The notes: generated from the letters alone by a model not told the origin. A stretch of DNA of 64,000 nt from Shouchella shacheensis (GCF_001484965.1 NZ_KQ947393.1:324234-388233); one strand, 5' to 3'; counted from the first letter of the stretch, positions 16,139 to 26,886 are shown. Made by a program: numbers and translations.

Positions 16139-17452
16139 ATGAATTTATTTGATAAACTGCAGTCAAAAGAAGAAAAAATCGCTGTCATTGGTTTGGGTTA
16201 TGTTGGACTGCCGCTTGCTGTCGAGTTTGCTAAGAAATATGATGTCGTCGGTTTTGATGTGAACAAAAATAAATTGGATCAATATTTAAGTGGTGTGGAT
16301 GTCACCGATGAAGTTGGCGATGACATGGTTCAAACGACCACGATGACTTTTACAAGTGATGAGGATGAACTGAACCGTTGTAAATTCCATGTCGTTGCCG
16401 TGCCGACGCCAATAAATACGGACAAAACCCCTAATTTAAATCCTGTGATTGGTGCGAGTGAAACCGTCGGGAGGAACTTAACAAAAGGTTCCATTGTTGT
16501 CTATGAATCAACGGTGTATCCGGGTACTACGGAAGAAATCTGTATCCCGATCCTTGAAAAAGAATCGGGTTTAACATTTGGAACGGATTTTAAAGTGGGG
16601 TATTCTCCGGAACGAATTAACCCTGGTGATCGAGAGAACACATTAACACGCATTGTCAAAATTGTCTCCGGCTCAGATGAGGAGGCATTAGAGGAAATTT
16701 CCAGTGTGTATAACTCTATTATTGAAGCTGGCGTGCATGAAGCCGAGTCTATTAAGGTCGCAGAAGCTGCCAAAGTTATTGAGAACTCCCAAAGGGACAT
16801 TAATATCGCATTTATGAATGAGCTTTCAATGGTATTTAATAAAATGGATATTAATACAAAGGCCGTCTTGGAAGCAGCAGGAACGAAATGGAACTTCCTA
16901 AACTTTACTCCAGGTTTGGTCGGTGGCCATTGTATTGGGGTTGACCCTTACTATTTTACGTATAAAGCAGAACAATTAGGATATCATTCCCAAATTATTC
17001 TTTCTGGACGAAAAATTAATGACGACATGGGGAAATATATCGCGAGCAATATCATTAAAAAAATGATTAAAGCCAAGCAGGGAATTGACGGAGCAAGAGT
17101 GGCCGTTCTAGGATTGACGTTTAAAGAGAATGTGGCAGATGTACGCAATACGAAAATTATTGATATTATTACGGAGTTGCAAGAATATGGCGTAGACGTG
17201 TTGGTCCATGATCCAGTTGCTGATGAGGGGGCCGTTTATAATGAATTTCATATGCAACTGGTCAATAAAGAACAGTTAACTGAACTGGATTGCGTGGTAC
17301 TGGCCGTCCCTCACAAAGAATACAAGGAAGCGTATGATTTAGATGTGTTGGACGGTTTATATAAGAACGACAAGAAAGTATTAGTTGATGTGAAGAGTGT
17401 CTTGGACAGAAAAGCGTGTGAATCCAGAGGGTATTTTTATTGGAGCCTGTAG
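16139..17452 (+). CDS. UDP-sugar dehydrogenase, TviB/WbpA/CapL-like
   Basis: 437 aa from the ATG at 16139 (GGAAGG about 10 nt upstream; other ATGs at 16112 and 16130). NAD-dependent oxidation of C6 of a UDP-sugar. Rossmann motif IAVIGLGYVGLPLAVEF, YESTVYPGTTEE, and the catalytic-cysteine motif GLVGGHCIGVDPYYFTYKAE, whose DPYY form is that of the TviB/WbpA group acting on UDP-N-acetylhexosamines rather than UDP-glucose. It would give an N-acetyl-hexosaminuronate in addition to the glucuronate from tuaD. Divergent from galU and followed by its own terminator, so it is a single-gene unit. Confidence 0.85.
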   Translation: MNLFDKLQSKEEKIAVIGLGYVGLPLAVEFAKKYDVVGFDVNKNKLDQYLSGVDVTDEVGDDMVQTTTMTFTSDEDELNRCKFHVVAVPTPINTDKTPNLNPVIGASETVGRNLTKGSIVVYESTVYPGTTEEICIPILEKESGLTFGTDFKVGYSPERINPGDRENTLTRIVKIVSGSDEEALEEISSVYNSIIEAGVHEAESIKVAEAAKVIENSQRDINIAFMNELSMVFNKMDINTKAVLEAAGTKWNFLNFTPGLVGGHCIGVDPYYFTYKAEQLGYHSQIILSGRKINDDMGKYIASNIIKKMIKAKQGIDGARVAVLGLTFKENVADVRNTKIIDIITELQEYGVDVLVHDPVADEGAVYNEFHMQLVNKEQLTELDCVVLAVPHKEYKEAYDLDVLDGLYKNDKKVLVDVKSVLDRKACESRGYFYWSL

Positions 17453-17478
17453 GAGTGTCTACACAAAAAACAATTACT

Positions 17479-17522
17479 AAAAACCCGTTAGGCAGCAACT
17501 ATACTGCCTAACGGGTTTTTTA
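17479..17522 (+). terminator. Intrinsic terminator after the nucleotide-sugar dehydrogenase
   Basis: A long perfect stem, AACCCGTTAGGCAG paired with CTGCCTAACGGGTT, loop CAACTATA, followed by T6. An A-run on the other side may let it work in both directions. Confidence 0.9.
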
Positions 17523-17634
17523 AGGGAGAAGAGAGATAGGCTGCAAATCTGCTCAGACGCACAGCCGTACCCTCGCGATGCCTCGGGCGCAATTTATACA
17601 TCGCTAACCGGAGGCTTCCGACCCTTTTTTATCC

Positions 17635-19095
17635 TCAAGTCCGGTTCTTCGTCTTAATTTCCTTATCCCCTAAAATTAAATAATTCAGCTCTTCCTTAGG
17701 GATCTTGTTAAATTCTGTACGCTTCACAAGATAGAAGATAACTCCTAACAAGATCCACGCGTATAACGCAACTCTGGATTCGATTCCTAGAAATGCTGGG
17801 GAGCTCGGGATTAACAAGAGAGCCAGGAATGTCAAGCTTGCTAGCATTCCAAATCCAGCCATCGCCTTCTTAGCTGGCGATATGACATGTTTGTCCGGGT
17901 TGAAGGTGCCGTCCTTTTTCATCTTAAATAACGAGAAGGCGGTATAACATGTATAGAAATAAGCGATAGTTACTCCAATCGCTGACATGTCAACGACCCA
18001 TAAGAGCGCCTCTCGTCCAAACCAAGGCGCGAGCATCGACACAACGACTACGAAAATGATGCCGGCATATGGTGTTTTATATTTCGGGTGCAGCTTGGAA
18101 AATGCTTTTGGTATTATTTTGGCACGTGACATTGCAAACAAAAGGCGGCTCGTTGAAATAATGAAACCGTTCAGACCTGTGAAAATCCCCATGGTCAGTG
18201 CTGTTACTAAAATAACCAGCCCCATAGTACCAAGTAATTCCTCCACGGCCGCTCCAGTCCCCCATGCATGCTGTTCAGCAACTAACTCTTGCCAAGGACC
18301 TGTCATGGCTGTGGCAATGATCATAAGACTGTATAATATAGCTGCGAATAATATGGCGAGAATAATTAATGAGAATGCTTTTTTTGATGAAAAACGAAAT
18401 TCCTCTGCCGCCTGTGGAACATTATCAAAACCAACAAATGCCCAAGGGGCAATGGCTACAATCGAAATCACTGCTGCAAATGCCGTTGTTTCTGTTGGGA
18501 ATAATGGCCCGATATTAGATAGTCCTGCCCCGGGCTGCGCGCCTACCATAAATGTGAGCGCTACTGTACTAAGGATCATAATGCAGCAAAATATAAACTG
18601 TGTGCGACCAGTCATTCTCGCCCCTCGTATATTTAAGTAGCCGAATACACCGAGCAGAACCGATGCGATAATAACTTCCATTCCAAAAACATCCCACCCT
18701 GCTATTTGATAGAGAGGCAAATTTTCTATCAGTGCCGGGAAAACAAATTTGATCATCAAGGCAAATGCCGATGCATTGAGAGCCACGATACATATGTATC
18801 CTAATGTTAAAAACCATCCGCTGATAAACGCGTGCGTGCGGCCCAAGCTGATAAATGCATAGGCGAACTCCCCACCGGATACAGGAAAACTTTTGATGAG
18901 AAATCCGTAGCTAACCGCAATTAGCATCATGAGGAGTGCCCCTATCCCAAATCCAACAATGACACCTAGAGGGCCTGCTGTGGACATCCATGTTGTCGGC
19001 TGTACGAATGCTCCCCAACCGATCGAGGATCCTAAGGCAATGGCCCAGACCCAGTGAGGCTTAAGTGATTTTTTAAGCGTCGTTCGCTTCTCCAT
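17635..19095 (-). CDS. APC-superfamily amino acid permease
   Basis: 486 aa from the ATG at 19095 (AAGGAG 8 nt upstream). About twelve membrane segments; the N-terminus HWVWAIALGSSIGWGAFVQP is the classic first-helix glycine motif of amino acid/polyamine/organocation transporters. The SGGEFAYAFISLGR stretch and an IAPWAFVGFDNVPQAAEEF segment are also family features. Its substrate is probably an amino acid or amine taken up with H+ or Na+, but cannot be named. It stands alone between a terminator downstream and a degraded transposon gene upstream. No T-box or riboswitch was recognised in its leader. Confidence 0.85.
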   Translation of the reverse strand: MEKRTTLKKSLKPHWVWAIALGSSIGWGAFVQPTTWMSTAGPLGVIVGFGIGALLMMLIAVSYGFLIKSFPVSGGEFAYAFISLGRTHAFISGWFLTLGYICIVALNASAFALMIKFVFPALIENLPLYQIAGWDVFGMEVIIASVLLGVFGYLNIRGARMTGRTQFIFCCIMILSTVALTFMVGAQPGAGLSNIGPLFPTETTAFAAVISIVAIAPWAFVGFDNVPQAAEEFRFSSKKAFSLIILAILFAAILYSLMIIATAMTGPWQELVAEQHAWGTGAAVEELLGTMGLVILVTALTMGIFTGLNGFIISTSRLLFAMSRAKIIPKAFSKLHPKYKTPYAGIIFVVVVSMLAPWFGREALLWVVDMSAIGVTIAYFYTCYTAFSLFKMKKDGTFNPDKHVISPAKKAMAGFGMLASLTFLALLLIPSSPAFLGIESRVALYAWILLGVIFYLVKRTEFNKIPKEELNYLILGDKEIKTKNRT

Positions 19096-19162
19096 GCTTC
19101 TTCTCCTTTTATGTACCAATTCATTCGGCTAAAGTGCGGTGGATTCCCTCGCCCAATTTTTT

Positions 19163-19320
19163 CTACACTTTCGAAACAACGTATGTCCCTGTAGCGCTAC
19201 GTCGAACGGTGGCGCTTAACATATACGGCCTTCCACCTCGCGACTTTTCGCAAAGCACACCAATCCAAGCTTGAGCAACTTGAGTTTGTTGCCAACAATT
19301 GCACTATTGCCGTTGGTAGC
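19163..19320 (-). pseudogene. Remnant of an IS200/IS605-type tnpB gene
   Basis: Reading the minus strand gives VGNKLKLLKLGLVCFAKSRE followed by VEGRI, then after a one-base shift LSATVRRSATGTYVVSKV and a stop. This is the N-terminal region of TnpB proteins (pattern K-LPKLGWVRFAKSREVEGRI-SATV). The frame is broken and neither the start nor the RuvC-like catalytic part remains. The surrounding 450-bp gap (19096-19584) holds no other gene; a stem-rich stretch at about 19390-19480 may be further IS debris. Confidence 0.6.
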
Positions 19321-19545
19321 CACAACACAGGAACCTGCGTTCCTTCATTTAATTATACCAACGTTCGAAAGAGAAGCAAAGCCTTTAGGCTCGCACCTAA
19401 CCGACATTCTTCTCCCCCTTATCGCTGGGCTCCGCCCTACACGCGCTTGAAGAGGGAGTCTTCTTTCGGAAACCGATAAAAAGCGTTTTTATAATACAAC
19501 AGGACTTCTTATAATTTTCTCCCTCCTATCTTTGTTTTCACCTCA

Positions 19546-19576
19546 CCAAAAAACGCCCTCCCTTTTGGAAGGACGC
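19546..19576 (-). terminator. Intrinsic terminator after the glycine-rich protein gene
   Basis: On the minus strand GTCCTTCC pairs with GGGAGGGC around an AAAA loop, followed by T6, a few bases after the stop at 19585. Confidence 0.75.
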
Positions 19577-19584
19577 TCCTCTTC

Positions 19585-19869
19585 TTACCAGAAAAACGCG
19601 CTGGCAAGAGCAAAACCGCCAATGGCCCCAAGAGCTACAGGCCACACGCGGCCGCCGCCATAGCCCCAGCCGCCATAACCACCGTAGCCACCCCAGCCGC
19701 CGCCCCAGCCGTAGCTGAAACCACTTCCACCGCGACTGTCCGTTAGATAGACGTGTCTGTCATCAACATCCACAATCCGTCCGTAATGTCGACGTCCACA
19801 GTGCTCGGTAATATGAACACATTTGCCCACATTTGCCTTACACATATTGTGATAGTTTCCGCTCATCAT
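19585..19869 (-). CDS. Small glycine/tryptophan/tyrosine-rich protein with C-terminal hydrophobic segment
   Basis: 94 aa, GAGGAGG ribosome site. The N-terminal half (GKCVHITEHCGRRHYGRIVDVDDRHVYLTD) has alternating small beta strands reminiscent of an Sm-like or other small barrel; residues 46-75 are glycine-rich repeats with Trp and Tyr (GWGGGWGGYGGYGGWGYGGG); a hydrophobic stretch VALGAIGGFALASAFFW ends the protein. I do not recognise a named family, though similar small Gly-rich proteins are common in spore-forming bacilli. It has its own terminator. Function unknown; surface or coat association would fit the composition. Confidence 0.7.
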   Translation of the reverse strand: MMSGNYHNMCKANVGKCVHITEHCGRRHYGRIVDVDDRHVYLTDSRGGSGFSYGWGGGWGGYGGYGGWGYGGGRVWPVALGAIGGFALASAFFW

Positions 19870-19955
19870 TATGCCTCCTCGTGTTAGTCGTACACTGTAG
19901 CATATGTGATGGTGATTCTACCGTGTCCACATTCACCCGGTTTCTCCCACCCAAT

Positions 19956-20609
19956 TTAGGGCCGATCATCTTTAGCGTCCACAAAGAAAGAATGTTCTCC
20001 CTTCATGGAGCAGTAGGAGATCTTTTTTATATCTCGGTACCCAAGATGGCGCATCTGCTGACGAAGCCAAAACTCATTTTGCTTGAGCTGCTCGAGGTGT
20101 TCGCGTTGAATTTGTCCATCGACCACGAGCGGGAGAGGCAGAGTGATTCTCGAATGTCCTTCGTCCTTTTCAGTCACCGACAGCTCTCCTGACGGCTCAA
20201 GGATGGCTAATTCAACGTCAGCAAACGTAGCAATATTTTTCTGTCTTAGCTGCGCAAGCAAATCGTCAACGCTGTAACGGCACTTTTTTAGCTCGTGTTT
20301 ATTCACTTTCCCTTTTTCGATCAGTGTCGAAGGCTTGTCGTCGATGAGCTGTCGTCGATTCTCCCTTTTTAATGTTATGTAAGCAAAACCAATTTGGATT
20401 CCACATAGAACCATAATCGGCAAAAGTGTTGGTAGCATCGCGTTTTGATGGTTCTCAATTGTCACCACTGCTAATTCAGCAACCATAATGGTGACAACGA
20501 AATCCAGAACAGACAGCAGACCCACCTTTCGCTTTCCCATCAAGCGCAAAAGAACAAGAACCACACCATATACAATGATTGTTCGAAAAATAATCGTTTC
20601 AAGTCCCAT
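19956..20609 (-). CDS. DUF421 (YetF/YrbG) family membrane protein
   Basis: 217 aa from the ATG at 20609 (GGGGAG 8 nt upstream); the frame is open far upstream but those residues overlap the divergent gene and look non-coding. Three N-terminal membrane helices (IIFRTIIVYGVVLVLLRLMGK, LDFVVTIMVAELAVVTIEN, LPIMVLCGIQIGFAYI) precede the cytosolic YetF domain with RQLIDDKPSTLIEKGK and YSVDDLLAQLRQKNIATFADVE. In B. subtilis the yrbG member sits beside yrzE and yrbF (yajC), as here. Function of the family is not established. Confidence 0.82.
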   Translation of the reverse strand: MGLETIIFRTIIVYGVVLVLLRLMGKRKVGLLSVLDFVVTIMVAELAVVTIENHQNAMLPTLLPIMVLCGIQIGFAYITLKRENRRQLIDDKPSTLIEKGKVNKHELKKCRYSVDDLLAQLRQKNIATFADVELAILEPSGELSVTEKDEGHSRITLPLPLVVDGQIQREHLEQLKQNEFWLRQQMRHLGYRDIKKISYCSMKGEHSFFVDAKDDRP

Positions 20610-20751
20610 AGCGACGCTCCCCTTTACACCTACTTTGCCCCAAGAGTTCAGGTTCATGATCTGAAGCTTTTCCCAGTTCATACGTCTTTTTCTGCGTAAG
20701 GCGAATAGACATGTACAAACAAGCTCTAATCCATTAAGGAGGGATTTTGTC

Positions 20752-21141
20752 ATGACAAACGGAAAATTTATGCCTGCTGTGGCGCTTGGACTCGCTGTCA
20801 CCGTCGGCATCGCCATTGGTAGTAGCGTTTTAGTCGCCACCGTTCTCTCACTTAGTTCACTTACCGAACATTCAGTTGGTTGGGTAATGACCTTCTTCGC
20901 TTTCCTTGCGCTTTTTATCGGTGGCTTTTTTTCAGGGGCCAAGGCGAAAACGAAGGGCTGGCTCGCTGGCGGATTGACTGCGCTTCTTTTTTCACTTCTC
21001 GTCCTCATGGTCTCTTATTTAGGATTCAATGAAGCGTTTACGCTAAGCCAGGGGCTCACCCACCTCGGCTACCTCGTCTGTGCGTCGATTGGCGGTATGA
21101 TTGGCGTCAACTTACTTAGTGCTTCTAAATCAACTTTCTGA
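20752..21141 (+). CDS. yrzE: TIGR04086/YrzE family membrane protein
   Basis: 129 aa, excellent AAGGAGG ribosome site. Four predicted membrane segments with a central GGFFSGAKAKTKGWLAGGLTA loop, the characteristic glycine-rich turn of this family. Neighbours yajC and the DUF421 gene match the B. subtilis yrbG-yrzE-yrbF order, but here yrzE is on the opposite strand from both, suggesting a local inversion. Function unknown. Confidence 0.8.
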   Translation: MTNGKFMPAVALGLAVTVGIAIGSSVLVATVLSLSSLTEHSVGWVMTFFAFLALFIGGFFSGAKAKTKGWLAGGLTALLFSLLVLMVSYLGFNEAFTLSQGLTHLGYLVCASIGGMIGVNLLSASKSTF

Positions 21142-21239
21142 GTTTAAAAACATAGTTGACCTTCTCGTCTGGTCTGGATTATCACTGCTCTCATCCGGAT
21201 TAACACCCTTGTGTGGGTTCCTCCGACAGGGTCAGCGAC

Positions 21240-21510
21240 CTTCACTCCTTTGTATCAGGGAATGAGTTGTTTTTTACGTGTTCGAAAATTGAGTTCTAAT
21301 TGGAGTTGAAAAATATAGCGGAATTCCTATTGCTTGTTGGCAGGAGAGAACCCTGGGGATTGGTGTGTCTCCTGTCGGTATGAACGCTCCTCTTGTCCGA
21401 TTGAGGCTCGCTTCTGTCGGTATGAACGCTCCTGTCGAGAGTAGCTGCACCTAATTCCCTTATACCAGTGGGTGAGGTGCGCTTTTCGTGTCCGAAAGTT
21501 GAATAATTAA
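21240..21510. repeat. Intergenic duplication and direct repeats
   Basis: The 590-bp gap after yrzE contains two related segments of about 60 bp (near 21240-21300 and 21448-21510) sharing TTTT-CGTGT-CGAAA-TTGA with variable bases. Between them CTGTCGGTATGAACGCTCCT occurs twice, at 21372 and 21414 (42-bp spacing). No coding potential seen. These look like non-coding repeat debris rather than a gene. Confidence 0.5.
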
Positions 21511-21512
21511 AA

Positions 21513-21634
21513 AAGAAAAGCGCAGGCGGGTGGCTAGAAGCGCGGATTTTGGAAGGCCTGCACTCGAAACCCTGATCTTGAGTTTCAGGGCAGGACTGAA
21601 AAATCCCGAGCTTCTACCCGCCGGAGCTAGACAA
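21513..21634 (+). repeat. Dispersed palindromic repeat, copy B
   Basis: Same element as at 13534, ending GCCGGAGCTAGACA. The apical stem is a variant: CCTGC/GCAGG and GAAAC/GTTTC replace CCTGACAA/TTGTCAGG and GAAATC/GATTTC, so pairing is preserved although bases differ. It stands between the yrzE gap and the terminator of the yajC unit. Confidence 0.85.
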
Positions 21635-21637
21635 TAC

Positions 21638-21682
21638 CGAAAAGCTCCGGCGAGTTGCCTAGACCCACCGGAGCTAGACAAA
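21638..21682 (+). repeat. Dispersed palindromic repeat, short fragment
   Basis: GAAAAGCTCCGGCGAGTTGC followed closely by CACCGGAGCTAGACAAA: only the outer ends of the element remain, forming a small hairpin (GCTCCGG/CCGGAGC). It directly follows copy B. Confidence 0.55.
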
Positions 21683-21683
21683 G

Positions 21684-21715
21684 AAAAGGACCCGAGCTTA
21701 GCATCGGGTCCTTTT
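21684..21715 (-). terminator. Terminator of the yajC end of the tgt-yajC unit
   Basis: AAAAGGACCCGA pairs with TCGGGTCCTTTT across an eight-base loop. On the minus strand it follows the yajC stop by 12 bp and ends in a T-run. The symmetric stem may also stop plus-strand transcription. Confidence 0.85.
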
Positions 21716-21727
21716 GCATTCCACCTA

Positions 21728-21991
21728 TTAGTCAGACTGCACAACTTCGCGCACTGCCGAACGATCAAACGTTAGCTTGCGGTTATCGTTAACGAGTAAG
21801 ACAACAGCACTTTCATCGATCGAATCAATCACACCATGCATGCCACCGATCGTGATGATCTTATCTCCACGCTGAAGCGCCGCATGCATTTCACGAACGC
21901 GCTTTTGCTGCTTCTGCTGCGGACGAATAAGAAAGAAATAGAACACCACAATTAACAAAACCAGTGGTAAAAACGTAACCAAACCTTCCAT
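21728..21991 (-). CDS. yajC: Preprotein translocase subunit YajC
   Basis: 87 aa. One N-terminal membrane helix (LVTFLPLVLLIVVFYFFLI) followed by the signature RPQQKQQKRVREMHAALQRG and the small beta domain GDKIITIGGMHGVIDSID. Accessory subunit of the Sec translocase (SecDF-YajC). Position after queA-tgt matches B. subtilis yrbF. A repeat of about 150 bp now separates it from tgt. Confidence 0.93.
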   Translation of the reverse strand: MEGLVTFLPLVLLIVVFYFFLIRPQQKQQKRVREMHAALQRGDKIITIGGMHGVIDSIDESAVVLLVNDNRKLTFDRSAVREVVQSD

Positions 21992-22046
21992 TGACTAGGT
22001 CCCTCCCTTCACACGTACAGAAAATCATCCCTTGCTTCTTTTTAGA

Positions 22047-22194
22047 GGATGTTCAAAAAGTCCGGGAAAATTAGCTGTCGAATTTCTGCGTCAGCTTGCT
22101 TTTCCGCTTCACGTATTAGAAACATACGCTCTGATGCTCAAAGCGGCGCTTCCTTGAACTTCTCGGCTCTTTATGCCCTCGTTTTTGAACATAC
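22047..22194. repeat. MITE-like element with terminal inverted repeats
   Basis: The ends are inverted: ATGTTCAAAAA near 22050 and TTTTTGAACAT near 22182-22192, enclosing about 125 bp with no open frame. It fills the tgt-yajC gap on a likely transcript. Size, non-coding interior and terminal repeats fit a miniature inverted-repeat element mobilised in trans, or a structured RNA segment. Only one copy is seen in this window. Confidence 0.55.
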
Positions 22195-22199
22195 ATTTT

Positions 22200-24399
<2,200 letters not shown>

Positions 24400-24469
24400 C
24401 GTTTCACCTTATTTATCAAATTCTACAAACTTCCCCTAGCATACAGAACAATCAACGAGGAAGCAAGCA

Positions 24470-24682
24470 CTACCTTCGAAAGAGCCCAAAGAGAAGCGAA
24501 AGCACAATGCTTAGAATGATGCAAGTGACAATAGGAAAATAAAAAGTGGTATTCTCGCCTCGAAAAAAGATGTCGCCAGGGAGTTTTCCTAGCGGCAAAA
24601 AGCGACCGACCACCTGCCACAGCAGCCCGATCACAACTAAGACAACGCCAGCAATAATGAGAAACTTTGGAACCTCATTCAT
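24470..24682 (-). CDS. DUF2905 family small membrane protein
   Basis: 70 aa with two membrane helices and the family core [21 protein letters not shown] between them. Its ATG overlaps the ruvB stop as ATGA (24679-24682), implying translational coupling. DUF2905 genes often follow ruvB in Firmicutes; the function is unknown. Confidence 0.85.
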   Translation of the reverse strand: MNEVPKFLIIAGVVLVVIGLLWQVVGRFLPLGKLPGDIFFRGENTTFYFPIVTCIILSIVLSLLFGLFRR

Positions 24683-25677
24683 TTCAACGGCTCCATTCCA
24701 AAATGCTCATAGCAAAGCGGCGTTACCACTCGCCCTCTCGGTGTTCGTTGCAGAAAGCCGATTTGCAAAAGGTACGGCTCATAGACATCCTCAATCGTAT
24801 CTGCCTCTTCCCCAATCGTTGCCGCAATCGTCTCTACTCCGACAGGACCACCGCGAAACTTCTCCACCATCCCTCGCAGAAGCTTGCTATCAATATGGTC
24901 GAGACCAAGAGGGTCAACATGCAGTTTCTCCAAAGCATCGGCAGCGAGATCCTCTGTGATCACTCCATCAGCTTGAACCTGCGCAAAATCGCGCACCCGG
25001 CGCAACAGGCGATTGGCAATCCGCGGGGTCCCTCTCGAACGCCTGGCCAGTTCAAGAGCCGCCTGCTCCTCAAGCGCCGCCTCAAACACATCGGCCGAAC
25101 GCTTGACAATAAGTGTGAGTTCCTCGGGCGTATAATACTCAAGCCGTGAGAGGACGCCAAAACGGTCACGTAGCGGCGCAGAAACCATCCCCGCTCGCGT
25201 CGTCGCCCCAACAAGGGTAAATGGAGGCAAATCGACGCGCACCGAGCGCGCGGTTGGCCCTTTGCCGATGACGATGTCGAGGCAAAAGTCCTCCATTGCT
25301 GGGTAAAGCACCTCTTCAACGACACGATTGAGGCGATGAATCTCATCAATAAAAAGCACATCCCCTGGCTCCAGTGCTGTTAAAACAGCAGCCAGATCTC
25401 CCGCACGCTCAATCGCCGGCCCCGACGTCGTTCGAAGCTCGCCGCCCATTTCCTCGGCAATAATTGCTGCAAGCGTTGTTTTCCCGAGCCCAGGAGGCCC
25501 GTAAAGCAACACATGGTCAAGCGCTTCCTCGCGCATTTTTGCTGCTTTTATAAAGACCGCTAAGTTCTTTTTGACGCTCTCTTGCCCAATATAATCACCA
25601 AGCGTTCTTGGGCGTATGCTTTGCTCAAACGTCTCCTCCACACCTTGCGTTTCCGCTGACACAATTCGCTCTTCCAT
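24679..25677 (-). CDS. ruvB: Holliday junction DNA helicase RuvB
   Basis: 332 aa AAA+ motor that drives branch migration with RuvA. Walker A in [17 protein letters not shown], Walker B in [16 protein letters not shown], sensor 1 [19 protein letters not shown] with the arginine finger region, and a C-terminal winged helix ([28 protein letters not shown]). Twenty-one bases after ruvA. Confidence 0.97.
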   Translation of the reverse strand: MEERIVSAETQGVEETFEQSIRPRTLGDYIGQESVKKNLAVFIKAAKMREEALDHVLLYGPPGLGKTTLAAIIAEEMGGELRTTSGPAIERAGDLAAVLTALEPGDVLFIDEIHRLNRVVEEVLYPAMEDFCLDIVIGKGPTARSVRVDLPPFTLVGATTRAGMVSAPLRDRFGVLSRLEYYTPEELTLIVKRSADVFEAALEEQAALELARRSRGTPRIANRLLRRVRDFAQVQADGVITEDLAADALEKLHVDPLGLDHIDSKLLRGMVEKFRGGPVGVETIAATIGEEADTIEDVYEPYLLQIGFLQRTPRGRVVTPLCYEHFGMEPLK

Positions 25678-25698
25678 TCACTATCCCTTCTTTCTCCA

Positions 25699-26304
25699 CT
25701 AGCGCTTCAACAGAAGCTGGAGTGCTCGCTTAACATACGCATCCGTGTCCATCGTTTCCAACTCAAGTGTGGGCTTTACTTTCTTCAGTTCTTTCTCAAC
25801 ATAGCCTAGGGCACGAAGCGCTTCTAGGGCGTCTTCTAGAGAGTGATTGCTCTTCTTGACTTCGCTTGACGCCGTACCACTTGATTCGCCTTCGACGTTC
25901 GGCGCGAGCTCCAATTTGCCTTTAAGATCAAGAATAATCTGCCTCGCCGTCTTCTTTCCAACACCGGGGAAGCGCACAAGGAGCGCTTCATCTTCCTCTT
26001 CAATCGCTTGGATCACATCTTCCGGTTGCCCGGAAGCCAGAATCGCAAGTGCGCCCTTTGGCCCGATCCCCGAAACGCCCAATAACTTCTCAAAAAGCGT
26101 TCGTTCAGCAAAACTGGCAAACCCATACAGTCGTTGGGTATCTTCCCGCACATAATGATGGGTTTGGATCTGCACATCCTTCTCTTGCTCTGCTGTAAAG
26201 CGGTAAGGATTGGCACAATAGACTTGATAGCCAACGCCACCCACGTCAATGACGATAAAATCAGACTCAATTCTCTTCAGGGTTCCCCTCACGTAATCAA
26301 TCAA
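25699..26304 (-). CDS. ruvA: Holliday junction branch migration protein RuvA
   Basis: 201 aa starting at TTG 26304, nine nt after GAGGAG, giving the standard N-terminus (M)IDYVRGTLKRIESDFIVIDV; ten more in-frame codons upstream contain the ribosome site itself. OB-fold domain I, two helix-hairpin-helix motifs (LLGVSGIGPKGALAIL and LVRFPGVGKKTARQIILDL) and a C-terminal RuvB-binding domain (LEDALEALRALGYVEKEL). Binds four-way junctions as a tetramer. Confidence 0.95.
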   Translation of the reverse strand: MIDYVRGTLKRIESDFIVIDVGGVGYQVYCANPYRFTAEQEKDVQIQTHHYVREDTQRLYGFASFAERTLFEKLLGVSGIGPKGALAILASGQPEDVIQAIEEEDEALLVRFPGVGKKTARQIILDLKGKLELAPNVEGESSGTASSEVKKSNHSLEDALEALRALGYVEKELKKVKPTLELETMDTDAYVKRALQLLLKR

Positions 26305-26481
26305 TACGACCTTCTCCTCTTTAACAGACCTCACCTAAAGGCGAACATTTATTTCTATGTTACCATACGAAGAAAAAACCGTCATCCTGAAAACAAATCA
26401 CACGATTTTTAAAAACGCAACCATCTTTCATGTATAAAATTCTTTTAAATGGAGAGAACGACGACTAAGGAGTGTGATAAG

Positions 26482-26844
26482 ATGAAGAAACTATTGACTG
26501 CATTAATGCCTTTACTGGTTCTAGCCCTTGTGGCCTGTGGTGGCGAGAATGATGTTGAGGAGGAGTCGGCCCCTGTTTCTGCAGAAACAAACGGAGAGAC
26601 TGTTAACATTAAGGCGATGAATTGGGGATTCGATCAGGAAGAGTACAGTGTTCCTGCCGGTGATGTTACGATTACCCTTGAAAGCATCGAAGGAAACCAT
26701 GGCATTACCATTGAAAACACCGACGTAGCGATCAACGGCGATGGCTCCTTTGACGCAACCCTCGAACCAGGGGAATACCAAATTCTCTGTAACGTCCATG
26801 GCAACGGTCACAACGAGATGAGCGCAACCCTTGTCGTGACTTAG
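26482..26844 (+). CDS. Cupredoxin-domain lipoprotein
   Basis: 120 aa from the ATG at 26482 (AAGGAG eight-plus nt upstream). Lipoprotein signal with lipobox LALVAC at about 15-20, then a short acidic linker and a cupredoxin fold: probable copper ligands are His in EGNHGITI and the Cys, His and Met of QILCNVHGNGHNEM. This resembles the small cytochrome-oxidase-II-like cupredoxins of bacilli. Extracytoplasmic electron transfer or copper handling is inferred. It stands between ruvA and yebC, where B. subtilis has bofC and csbX, and has its own terminator. Confidence 0.82.
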   Translation: MKKLLTALMPLLVLALVACGGENDVEEESAPVSAETNGETVNIKAMNWGFDQEEYSVPAGDVTITLESIEGNHGITIENTDVAINGDGSFDATLEPGEYQILCNVHGNGHNEMSATLVVT

Positions 26845-26857
26845 TTTTTCAGAAAGT

Positions 26858-26886
26858 AGGCTGGAACTCAATCCGGCCTTTTTCTG
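26858..26886 (+). terminator. Terminator after the cupredoxin gene
   Basis: AGGCTGGA pairs with TCCGGCCT around ACTCAA, followed by a run of T, 14 bp after the stop. Confidence 0.8.

Noticed and set aside
17987-18640. 217-codon plus-strand open frame over the APC permease
   Set aside because: Antisense to a clear membrane transporter, without a ribosome site or family resemblance.
19096-19340. T-box or riboswitch in the permease leader
   Set aside because: No T-box sequence or known riboswitch core was recognised; the leader instead contains the TnpB remnant and a small hairpin.
20610-21008. N-terminal extension of the DUF421 protein to 350 residues
   Set aside because: The extra residues overlap the divergent yrzE gene and lack a membrane pattern; the internal ATG at 20609 has a proper ribosome site.
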